Shown here: positions 1-5,815 of the stretch, piece after piece
Layout of the letters: each line of letters starts with the position of its first letter
Numbering within the stretch: position 1 is the stretch's first letter
Source: Lachnospiraceae bacterium
GTDB taxonomy: Bacteria; Bacillota; Clostridia; Lachnospirales; Lachnospiraceae
Length of the DNA stretch: 6,061 nt
Assembly: GCA_017483425.1 (NCBI GenBank)
Contig: JAFUWM010000125.1
Coordinates: 1-6,061 of the forward strand
Reading direction: 5' to 3'
Position numbers and translations under genes: made by a program
Notes under the pieces: model-generated
Told to the model about the DNA's origin: nothing
The model's input: only the letters and a program-made list of their open reading frames with translations
Database searches by the model: none

Positions 1-2
1 CT

Positions 3-518
3 CTCTGGGACAGTATGTATGGGGCGGGAAACACTGATTTTCCGATGATGTATGAGTACTTTGTCACTTCGGGGATGGACGACCTTGTTACTTTCCCGGT
101 TACCGAGCCTTTCTATAGTACTAGGTACTACAAGGGGGCTAAAAAGGATGAATCGGTCTCTCCAGGAAAGGAATGGCTTGACAGCGAGGAGTTTGACATA
201 TCAGACAAGGAGCTTGTGCAGGCACAGGCGGATTCTGTGGTTGACATAATTCAAAAATGCAGGTCTGACGGGCAGGCTTTTATATTTATTGAAAGTCCAT
301 GCTACTACAGACTCCAGGATGATCCTGTGTTCCGGAAATACAGGGAGAAGTTTATCGCCATACTTGATGAAAATGATGCTCCTTATATTCTGGCCTCCGA
401 CGTGGATTTTGACTCTCATAACGCAGAGTATTTTGAGGATATGAACCATATGTCGGCAAAAGGCCGCAGAGCATATACCAAAGAGCTGATACGTATCCTT
501 GGGAATAGACTGAAGTAA
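3..518 (+). CDS. SGNH/GDSL-type hydrolase-like protein, C-terminal part (5' end outside window)
   Basis: The frame is open from base 3 and ends at TAA 516-518. Counting from the ATG at 15, the visible part is 167 residues. Near its end is D142-M-N-H145 followed by M-S-A-K-G, which fits the catalytic Asp-His block (DxxH) at the C-terminus of SGNH-fold esterases, including DltD- and AlgX-like proteins. The nucleophile GDS block, which should lie well upstream, is absent, so the gene most likely begins before the window and the ATG at 15 is internal. A hydrophobic strand (AFIFIESP, about 88-95) precedes this block, as expected for the alpha/beta core. The gene sits 32 nt before a DltA-like adenylating gene on the same strand, so the two are probably co-transcribed. 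The inferred role is acyl or aminoacyl transfer or removal on an extracellular glycan. The family call is fairly safe; substrate and direction are unknown. Confidence 0.66.
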   Translation, partial: LWDSMYGAGNTDFPMMYEYFVTSGMDDLVTFPVTEPFYSTRYYKGAKKDESVSPGKEWLDSEEFDISDKELVQAQADSVVDIIQKCRSDGQAFIFIESPCYYRLQDDPVFRKYREKFIAILDENDAPYILASDVDFDSHNAEYFEDMNHMSAKGRRAYTKELIRILGNRLK

Positions 519-536
519 AGATTTTGATGACTGCTT

Positions 537-544
537 GGGAGGGA
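537..544 (+). promoter_or_regulatory. Ribosome binding site deciding the adenylating-enzyme start
   Basis: GGGAGGGA lies 6 nt before ATG 551. The in-frame TTG 524 and ATG 527 have only a weak AAAG upstream. The protein from 551 (MNNVIEML...) also begins at the usual distance from the first conserved helix of DltA-like enzymes. Confidence 0.6.
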
Positions 545-550
545 CTGGCA

Positions 551-2155
551 ATGAATAATGTGATCGAAATGCTTGAGTTATCTGCTGAAAAATACAAAGA
601 TAAGGTTGCTTTTGCGGATCCTGAAAAGAGCGTTACCTTTGGCGGATTATACGAAGCCGTACAGAGGGTGGCGACGCTTCTTTTGAAAGGCGAGATATGC
701 GCGCCGTTTGAAGTGGACTCGGGTGTTGGATTTTATATGGAAAAGAGTGTTGACGCGGTATGCGCAATGCTTGGGGTTGTAAGGGCGGGGGGTTTTTACA
801 GCTTCATTGATGTAAGGCAGCCGGCGGAGAGAGCGAGATCAGTGATCTCGGTGCTGGAGCCCGCTCTGATAATAACTGACGCGGAGAATAAGGACACGTT
901 AAAGATGATAATGACTGCCGAGGCAAACGCTGACGCGGCAAGGGCGCTTATCGATCCGAATTTCGGAAAAAACAGAAAGTCACCTGTTAGCCCCCAGATC
1001 ATACTTATATCGGATCTGCTGAGTCTTGCCGATGGCTGTGATCCGGATGAGGGACTGTTGGAATTTGCAAAGGCTGTGGAATATGACCTCATGCCGCTTT
1101 ATGTAAACTTTACCAGCGGCAGTACGGGAACACCGAAGGGAGTCGCCGTAGGACACCGTTCGGTCATAGATTTTATATCGGAGTTTACCAAGACCTTTGG
1201 GATAGATTCCGATGATGTACTGGCGAATCAGGCTCCGTTTGACTTTGATGTCTCTGTCAAGGACGTATACAGCGGGCTTTGCACTGGAGCGAGGGTACAG
1301 CTTGTACCAAGGGATTATTTTTCCAATCCCACCGTTCTCATGGACTATCTGGCGGATAATAATGTAACGACACTTATCTGGGCTGTTTCCGCAATGTGCT
1401 TTGTATCGATAATGAACGGTCTTGATTACAGGAAACCTGAGCAGATCAATAAGGTAATGTTCAGCGGGGAGGTCATGCCGGTCAAGCATCTTAATAAATG
1501 GAAAAAATATCTGCCCAATGCGACTTATGTAAACTTATATGGACCAACCGAGATCACCTGCAACTGTACATATTATATACTTGACCGTGAGTATGAGAAG
1601 GATGAGACGATTCCGGCAGGCGTACCGTTTGTTAATGAAAAAGTCTTTCTGCTGGATGATGAAGATACGCTTGTGATGGAGCCGGAGACTGAGGGTGAGA
1701 TCTGTGTGAGCGGCTCCTGTCTGGCTCTGGGATATTACAAAGACAGAGAGAAGACGGAGCAGGTCTTCGTGCAAAATCCCGTAAACGAGAGGTTCCACGA
1801 AAGAATGTATCGTACAGGTGATATAGGAAAGTACGATAACGACGGAAACCTTATATACGTTTCACGCAAGGACTTTCAGATAAAGCACATGGGACAGCGG
1901 ATAGAGCTTGGAGAGATCGAGGTACAGGCAATGTCCTTAGATGGAGTGACAAGAGCCTGCTGTACCTATGATGAAAAGAAAAAACGCATCAATCTGTTCT
2001 ATACAGGGGAAGCTGCAAAGGATGATGTGACTGTGGCTTTGCAGCGGAAACTGCCGCAGTATATGGTTCCGGGCAAAACGGTACAGCTTGATGAAATGCC
2101 TGTGAATAAAAACGGAAAGATCGACAGAGCGCAGCTTGCCGGTTATCCGCGGTAA
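551..2155 (+). CDS. DltA-like amino-acid adenylating enzyme (AMP-binding ligase)
   Basis: A stand-alone ANL-superfamily adenylation enzyme of 534 residues, close to the roughly 500 of DltA. It should activate an amino acid with ATP and load it on a carrier protein in the cytoplasm. Visible core motifs: A3 phosphate loop TSGSTGTPKG (188-197), A4-like FDFDVSVKD, A5 YGPTE (330-334), A7 YRTGD (420-424, Asp binding ribose), A8 GQRIELGEIE (448-457) preceded by DFQIK as in DltA, and A10 NKNGKIDR (519-526) with catalytic Lys523. The Asp in A4 is the residue that contacts the alpha-amino group in amino-acid-activating domains, so an amino acid is more likely than a fatty or aryl acid. No condensation, carrier or thioesterase domain is fused. 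Start 551 is chosen because GGGAGGGA at 537-544 is well spaced; TTG 524 and ATG 527 in the same frame lack a comparable site. A partner carrier protein is encoded at 4287-4511 on the other strand. D-Ala is the default guess but not proven. Confidence 0.88.
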   Translation: MNNVIEMLELSAEKYKDKVAFADPEKSVTFGGLYEAVQRVATLLLKGEICAPFEVDSGVGFYMEKSVDAVCAMLGVVRAGGFYSFIDVRQPAERARSVISVLEPALIITDAENKDTLKMIMTAEANADAARALIDPNFGKNRKSPVSPQIILISDLLSLADGCDPDEGLLEFAKAVEYDLMPLYVNFTSGSTGTPKGVAVGHRSVIDFISEFTKTFGIDSDDVLANQAPFDFDVSVKDVYSGLCTGARVQLVPRDYFSNPTVLMDYLADNNVTTLIWAVSAMCFVSIMNGLDYRKPEQINKVMFSGEVMPVKHLNKWKKYLPNATYVNLYGPTEITCNCTYYILDREYEKDETIPAGVPFVNEKVFLLDDEDTLVMEPETEGEICVSGSCLALGYYKDREKTEQVFVQNPVNERFHERMYRTGDIGKYDNDGNLIYVSRKDFQIKHMGQRIELGEIEVQAMSLDGVTRACCTYDEKKKRINLFYTGEAAKDDVTVALQRKLPQYMVPGKTVQLDEMPVNKNGKIDRAQLAGYPR

Positions 2156-3330
2156 GCGCGTTCAAGGATATCAACCGATACCCCGACATTAAAGAAGCGC
2201 TCGAAATACCTGCGGCCTTTCAGCCCAAGCTCGGGTAGCCTGTCTTTGTGGGCTTTTAACCAGCGGATACCTGTTATAAAGGCTTCGGGATCGCCTGCGC
2301 TTACGGCATAGCCGCAGCCTGCCTCTTCCGTTATGCAGACATCGATGTCGGTTGCCTCGTCCACGACCGCAAGGACAGGCTTGGCCTTTTGCATATAAGG
2401 CAGAAGTCTTGACGGGAAGTTAGGGATAGTGAAATCAGCGGAGAGGCTTATAAGCCCGACATCCGCATTGTTCACAAGCTGCTCGTATTCCTCTCTGGGA
2501 AGCTGGTGTCTGTAGGAAAAATTCGCGGGATTGTTTCTTTTTATGAAATCCTCTATTTTATGGCTTTCCGTCCCGTCACCCACGAAATAAAAGAAGACAT
2601 CATTAAGCTCCGCTCTTTCACCGCAGGCATTGATCCCGGCAAGAAGTCCCTCTATATCCTGCGGACGGCCCATATTCCCGCCGAACACTATGCGAAGCCT
2701 GTCAGATACGGTGGCGCCTGTCTTCGCCGGAAGCTCCCTGACGGCAGCTGTATTAGGGAAATATTCAAGTTTTTTATCCGGGATATCGGGATTATGCTTT
2801 TTTACATATTCCACGTTTGCTTCTGACATACAGCCTATCCTGTCCGATAAGGAGTAGAGCTGTTTTTCCATATGCCGGTAATACCTGTAGATCAGACCGG
2901 AATCCGAAAACATGCCGAGATCGACGGCGTTCTGAGGGAATATATCCTTAAGCATCAGGTATTTTATGGAAGAACCGTAGTGCTTTTTGCAGTATTTTAA
3001 AACCGGGGCAAGGGTAATCGGAGGTGTGGGGTAGGCGATCAGGTCAAACTTTTCCTTATCGAAGCCGTCCTTTAGTATCTGTTTCATCCTTCCGGGGATT
3101 GATAGCTGAATCAGGGCTTTTTTTGCGGAACCGGCACCAAACTGGTCGGGAAGCTTCATATACACGGTCCTTATCCCATCTACGTCTATAACACCCGATG
3201 GGAGGCTCATATCGCTTGTGCCTGCTATAAGACTGACTTCATGTCCTCTGTCTTTGCATTCCTTTACAAGATCCAGATAGATCGTTGACTTGTTGAAATC
3301 AAATATCTGAAATAAGAATAGAATACGCAT
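2143..3330 (-). CDS. Family 4 glycosyltransferase, WbuB-like
   Basis: A 395-residue GT-B glycosyltransferase, normal length for family GT4, that should transfer a sugar from a nucleotide donor to a growing lipid-linked glycan at the inner membrane face. Visible marks are the N-terminal MRILFLFQIF Rossmann strand, LKDIFPQNAVDLG (127-139), the nucleotide-binding turn GGNMGRPQD (217-225), GDGTE (251-255) and FTIPNFPSRLLPYM (300-313). The PNFPSR-L-Y block is typical of the WbuB group, whose E. coli member is associated with L-FucNAc transfer. That fits the adjacent capE/capF genes, but the donor here is inferred. Start 3330 is preferred over ATG 3342 because GGGG at 3337-3340 is spaced 6 nt from it and nothing suitable precedes 3342. 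The gene begins 26 nt after the methyltransferase stop and is probably the last gene of the acyl-carrier operon. Its 3' end overlaps the convergent adenylating gene by 13 bp. Confidence 0.85.
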   Translation of the reverse strand: MRILFLFQIFDFNKSTIYLDLVKECKDRGHEVSLIAGTSDMSLPSGVIDVDGIRTVYMKLPDQFGAGSAKKALIQLSIPGRMKQILKDGFDKEKFDLIAYPTPPITLAPVLKYCKKHYGSSIKYLMLKDIFPQNAVDLGMFSDSGLIYRYYRHMEKQLYSLSDRIGCMSEANVEYVKKHNPDIPDKKLEYFPNTAAVRELPAKTGATVSDRLRIVFGGNMGRPQDIEGLLAGINACGERAELNDVFFYFVGDGTESHKIEDFIKRNNPANFSYRHQLPREEYEQLVNNADVGLISLSADFTIPNFPSRLLPYMQKAKPVLAVVDEATDIDVCITEEAGCGYAVSAGDPEAFITGIRWLKAHKDRLPELGLKGRRYFERFFNVGVSVDILERAYRG

Positions 3331-3356
3331 AATTTGCCCCATTCATTCAGGATGGA

Positions 3357-4283
3357 TCATTTTCCGGAGTTCCTTTCCCAGAAGATCCCGTCCCGGTATC
3401 CTTGTATCGTTTTGTCATTGTCTGCCATTTCAAGCCTTTTTTCCGCCCAAATGCAGTACTGCTCATTCTGCTCTATGCCTAGATAGCGCCTGCCAAGCTT
3501 CTTTGCCGTAACCGATGTGGAACCGGAGCCAAGGAAAGGATCAAAAACCAGATCGCCTTTATTTGAGCTTGCAAGTATAAGCTTTGCGAGAAGCTTCTCG
3601 GGCTTCTGAGTCGGATGCGCTGTATTTTCCGGCATCGACCAGTACGGGATGGAAATATCATCCCAGAAATTCGAGGGATGTGTGTTCCGGAAGTTGCCGT
3701 TCTCTGTCTCCTCCCAATCCTTGGGCTTGCCGTCTGTCTTGTAAGGCGCGATGACCCGGCGGCGCAGCTTGACTGCTTCCAGATTAAATGTATAGCTGTC
3801 GGATACGGTGGCAAACCAGATATCCTCCATGCCGTTTTTCCAGTTTCTTTTTGCTCCCCGTCCCTTTTCTCTCTGCCATGTGATACGGTTTCTTATCTTG
3901 AAGTATCGCTGCAATACGTCGTATATAACGGGGCTTGATCTCCAGTCACAGCAGACATACACCGTGCCGGTGTCCTTTACCAAAGGATACAAAAGCTTTA
4001 GCCACTTATCCGTATATTCTGCATATGCGTGATCACTTGAACTCTTAAATCTCTCCCCGTGAAAATCCTTGTCGAGATTATAAGGGGGATCCACGATCGC
4101 GAGATCCAGAGAACCATGCGGCAGCTTCTTCATTGCTTCAAAGCTGTCACCCAGCAGGGTTTTGTTTATGATTGCATTTATATCAGGCTCTCCTGTCAGA
4201 CTGTCCGCACTTAGGCATCTGTCCAGATATTCCGCGCCTTCCGTTACGTCGATATCTATGGTCTTATTACGGGGAGAACCCAT
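3357..4283 (-). CDS. Solitary beta-class DNA methyltransferase (N6-adenine or N4-cytosine)
   Basis: A 308-residue S-adenosylmethionine-dependent DNA methyltransferase. Catalytic motif IV, DPPYNL (65-70), comes first; then a variable region of about 150 residues that should hold the target-recognition domain; then HPTQKP (223-228) and the AdoMet-binding motif I, DPFLGSGST (248-256), followed by GRRYLGIE. Motif IV before motif I defines the beta class (HinfI-, DpnA- and CcrM-like enzymes). DPPY with this order favours N6-adenine, but N4-cytosine enzymes cannot be excluded. About 38 residues precede the usual family beginning (near INKTLLGDSFE), a small extension of unknown role. No restriction endonuclease or specificity gene is visible. 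The start lies 3 nt after the carrier-protein stop (TAA-AGG-ATG), implying translational coupling, with AGGGA in the end of that gene as a possible ribosome site. All key motifs look intact. The recognition sequence cannot be read from the protein by eye. Confidence 0.88.
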   Translation of the reverse strand: MGSPRNKTIDIDVTEGAEYLDRCLSADSLTGEPDINAIINKTLLGDSFEAMKKLPHGSLDLAIVDPPYNLDKDFHGERFKSSSDHAYAEYTDKWLKLLYPLVKDTGTVYVCCDWRSSPVIYDVLQRYFKIRNRITWQREKGRGAKRNWKNGMEDIWFATVSDSYTFNLEAVKLRRRVIAPYKTDGKPKDWEETENGNFRNTHPSNFWDDISIPYWSMPENTAHPTQKPEKLLAKLILASSNKGDLVFDPFLGSGSTSVTAKKLGRRYLGIEQNEQYCIWAEKRLEMADNDKTIQGYRDGIFWERNSGK

Positions 4284-4286
4284 CCT

Positions 4287-4511
4287 TTATCCCTGAAGCT
4301 TCTGAACCAGAGCATATATGGCTTCAGCGCTGTTGAAGTTCGCGGGCACGATCTCCGACGCAGGTATTGAAATGTCATATTCATCGTCAAGCGTGCTGAT
4401 AATCTGTATGATGTCAAAGGACGTGAGAGTCTTGCTGTCTATAAGATCCTTTGCATTCGCAAAGTCCACATCATCCCTGACATCCTGAAGCAGTTCTATA
4501 AGTTCTTCCAT
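4287..4511 (-). CDS. Acyl carrier protein, DltC-like stand-alone carrier
   Basis: A 74-residue acidic protein with the length and helix pattern of an acyl or peptidyl carrier protein. It ends helix 1 with an acidic stretch, then reads LTSFDIIQIISTLDDEYDI (29-47) and IPASEIVPANFNSAEAI. Aligning SFDII with the D-S-hydrophobic-D pattern of carrier proteins makes Ser31 the phosphopantetheine site. The preceding residue is Thr30, not the usual Asp. The protein would hold an activated amino acid as a thioester; the DltA-like enzyme at 551-2155 is the obvious partner although it is on the opposite strand. The protein is less likely a fatty-acid AcpP, which usually carries the strict DSL motif. This is the first gene of the minus-strand operon, preceded by AAGGAG with 8 nt spacing and a good promoter. 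Confidence 0.85.
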   Translation of the reverse strand: MEELIELLQDVRDDVDFANAKDLIDSKTLTSFDIIQIISTLDDEYDISIPASEIVPANFNSAEAIYALVQKLQG

Positions 4512-4519
4512 TAGGTATT

Positions 4520-4525
4520 CTCCTT
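4520..4525 (-). promoter_or_regulatory. Ribosome binding site of the carrier-protein gene
   Basis: Read on the minus strand, AAGGAG lies 8 nt before ATG 4511. It is the strongest Shine-Dalgarno match in the window and fixes the start of the 74-residue protein. Confidence 0.75.
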
Positions 4526-4559
4526 TTTACAAAATATCACATAGAATCAATACGAATCC

Positions 4560-4588
4560 ATTTTAACTGTATTTCCCCGGATTGTCTA
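4560..4588 (-). promoter_or_regulatory. Sigma-A/sigma-70-type promoter of the acyl carrier-methyltransferase-glycosyltransferase operon
   Basis: On the minus strand, TAGACA (4588-4583, 5 of 6 to TTGACA) and TAAAAT (4565-4560, 5 of 6 to TATAAT) are separated by exactly 17 nt. Transcription would start near 4553, giving a short leader of about 40 nt before the carrier-protein start. No other promoter is evident between the three minus-strand genes, so this one probably drives all of them. Confidence 0.62.
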
Positions 4589-4617
4589 ATAACAAAAAAA
4601 CACGTTTCCCGACGAGG

Positions 4618-4646
4618 TATTATCAAGTCTGGAAATGTGGTATACT
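4618..4646 (+). promoter_or_regulatory. Probable extended -10 promoter of the capE-capF operon
   Basis: TGGTATACT at 4638-4646 is an extended -10 element (TGn plus TATACT, 5 of 6 to TATAAT). The -35 region is weak: TATTAT at 4618-4623 has 17-nt spacing, and TTATCA at 4620-4625 has 15. Transcription would start around 4653, leaving a leader of roughly 130 nt. The promoter lies back-to-back with the minus-strand one, the two -35 regions being about 30 bp apart. Confidence 0.5.
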
Positions 4647-4683
4647 ACTTCTATTACACTCCAATATAAGAATGAGGAGCCAG

Positions 4684-4762
4684 ATACCGTTCGAGGCGTC
4701 TTTTGTCGAGTTACGGGATCGGCATCCGACCGGTGTAAGTCAGATATAAAACTGTGTTTTAT
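4684..4762 (+). other. Possible structured leader RNA before capE
   Basis: By eye, 4684-4689 (ATACCG) can pair with 4731-4736 (CGGTGT), enclosing a hairpin 4690-4694/4706-4710 and a hairpin 4719-4722/4726-4729, which gives a three-way junction. A competing fold pairs 4687-4690 with 4713-4716 and 4718-4722 with 4730-4734. A separate 7-bp hairpin with loop TGT (4746-4752/4756-4762) ends 2 nt before the GAGGAG ribosome site. No U-tract terminator follows, so any control would act on translation. Short helices can arise by chance and the feature matches no riboswitch class I can name. Confidence 0.25.
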
Positions 4763-4764
4763 TA

Positions 4765-4770
4765 GAGGAG
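4765..4770 (+). promoter_or_regulatory. Ribosome binding site of capE
   Basis: GAGGAG lies 11 nt before ATG 4782, slightly longer than ideal spacing. The start is nonetheless supported by the protein, which reaches the TGGTGSFG nucleotide-binding loop at residue 13 as in other CapE/FnlA proteins. Confidence 0.6.
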
Positions 4771-4781
4771 ACAAAGCTTAG

Positions 4782-5813
4782 ATGAGTGAGATATTTGACG
4801 GAAAGACGCTGCTGATCACAGGCGGGACAGGCTCGTTTGGGACGGCGGTATTAAACAGATTCTTAGATACAGACATTAAGGAGATCCGCATATTTTCCAG
4901 GGATGAAAAGAAACAGGATGATATGCGTCATTTCTATAATAATCCTAAGATAAAATATTATATAGGAAATGTCAGGGATTACACCTCAATAGAGGAAGCG
5001 ACCTATGGTGTGGATTTCATTTTTGCGGCGGCCGCTCTGAAGCAGGTGCCTTCATGTGAGTTTTTCCCTATGGAAGCGGTGCGGACAAATGTGATAGGAA
5101 CGGATAATGTACTGACTGCCGCGATACATAACGGAGTTAAAAAGGTTGTGTGTCTTTCCACGGATAAGGCGGCATATCCGATAAACGCGATGGGTATTTC
5201 AAAGGCTATGATGGAAAAGGTATTCGTCGCGAAGAGCCGGACCGTTCCTGAGGACAGGACTCTCATCTGCGGCACGAGGTATGGAAACGTGCTCTGCTCC
5301 CGCGGCTCGGTTGTGCCCTTATTCATTGATCAGATAAGGGACGGCAGGCCGATAACCGTCACGGAGCCAAAGATGACAAGATTCGTAATGTCGCTTGAGG
5401 AGGCGGTGGAGCTTGTAATATATGCGTTCAACAATGCACATGCGGGGGATATCTTTGTCCAGAAAGCACCGGCGTGCACTATAGAAACTCTTGCGCAGGC
5501 TGTCAAAGAGCTCTTTCATTCGGAGCAGGACATAAAGGTCATAGGTATAAGACACGGTGAAAAGATGGCGGAGACCCTTCTTACATCCGAGGAGCGGGTA
5601 AAAGCGGTCGACGAGGGCAATTTCTTCCGGGTGCCGGCTGACAACCGGGATCTGAACTATGATAAATACTTTACCCAGGGATCGGTCAGGGATGATTCGG
5701 TCACAACATTCAACTCCGATAATACAGATCGGCTGGATGTGGAGGGAGTTAAGGAAAAGCTTCTGAAGCTTTCGTATATCCATGAAAGACTGAGAGAGTT
5801 CGAGCTGGAATAA
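4782..5813 (+). CDS. capE: UDP-GlcNAc 4,6-dehydratase/5-epimerase, CapE/FnlA/WbjB family
   Basis: A complete 343-residue extended short-chain dehydrogenase, the usual size for the family. It starts UDP-L-FucNAc synthesis in the cytoplasm by 4,6-dehydration and epimerisation of UDP-GlcNAc to a 4-keto-6-deoxy-L-hexose intermediate. Visible features: NAD(P)-binding TGGTGSFG (13-20), FSRDEKKQDDMR (38-49), AAALKQVPSCEFFP (83-96), STDKAAYPINAMGISK (126-141) and GTRYGNVLCSRGSVVP (164-179). D128 and K129 are the catalytic pair. Met137 stands where classical enzymes of the superfamily have Tyr in YxxxK, a known trait of the CapE/FnlA group that separates it from PseB/FlaA1-type dehydratases. capF starts 2 nt after its stop, so the two are one operon. 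Family assignment is very safe; the final sugar also depends on the third gene (capG/fnlC), which lies beyond the window. Confidence 0.95.
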   Translation: MSEIFDGKTLLITGGTGSFGTAVLNRFLDTDIKEIRIFSRDEKKQDDMRHFYNNPKIKYYIGNVRDYTSIEEATYGVDFIFAAAALKQVPSCEFFPMEAVRTNVIGTDNVLTAAIHNGVKKVVCLSTDKAAYPINAMGISKAMMEKVFVAKSRTVPEDRTLICGTRYGNVLCSRGSVVPLFIDQIRDGRPITVTEPKMTRFVMSLEEAVELVIYAFNNAHAGDIFVQKAPACTIETLAQAVKELFHSEQDIKVIGIRHGEKMAETLLTSEERVKAVDEGNFFRVPADNRDLNYDKYFTQGSVRDDSVTTFNSDNTDRLDVEGVKEKLLKLSYIHERLREFELE

Positions 5814-5815
5814 AG

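Noticed and set aside
15..518. Treating the first gene as complete from ATG 15.
   Set aside because: An SGNH protein needs its GDS nucleophile block near the N-terminus. It is absent, and the frame stays open to the window edge.
524..550. Upstream in-frame starts TTG 524 and ATG 527 for the adenylating enzyme.
   Set aside because: No adequate ribosome site precedes them, while ATG 551 has GGGAGGGA at good spacing and matches the normal family N-terminus.
980..1489. Long open frame antisense to the adenylating enzyme, and a similar plus-strand frame at 2506-2826 antisense to the glycosyltransferase.
   Set aside because: Both lie wholly inside well-supported genes, show no recognisable motif and have no convincing ribosome site.
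3357..4283. A restriction-modification system.
   Set aside because: Only the methyltransferase is present; both neighbours are clearly polysaccharide or carrier genes and no endonuclease or specificity subunit is encoded here.
4590..4617. A-run at 4593-4599, which on the minus strand gives a T-tract after a possible hairpin and looks like a terminator.
   Set aside because: The stem is only three base pairs with a mismatch, and the tract lies just upstream of a minus-strand promoter with no gene ending there.
4711..4745. Resemblance of GGCATCCGACCGGTGTAAGTC to a piece of the FMN riboswitch.
   Set aside because: Only one short segment is similar. The remaining conserved FMN-element blocks and arms are missing, and capE has no link to riboflavin.
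4782..5813. PseB/FlaA1-type dehydratase for pseudaminic acid synthesis.
   Set aside because: MGISK replaces the YxxxK-type site and the motif wording (ALKQVPSCEFFP, AYPINAMGISK) is that of CapE/FnlA; the next gene is CapF-like, not PseC-like.
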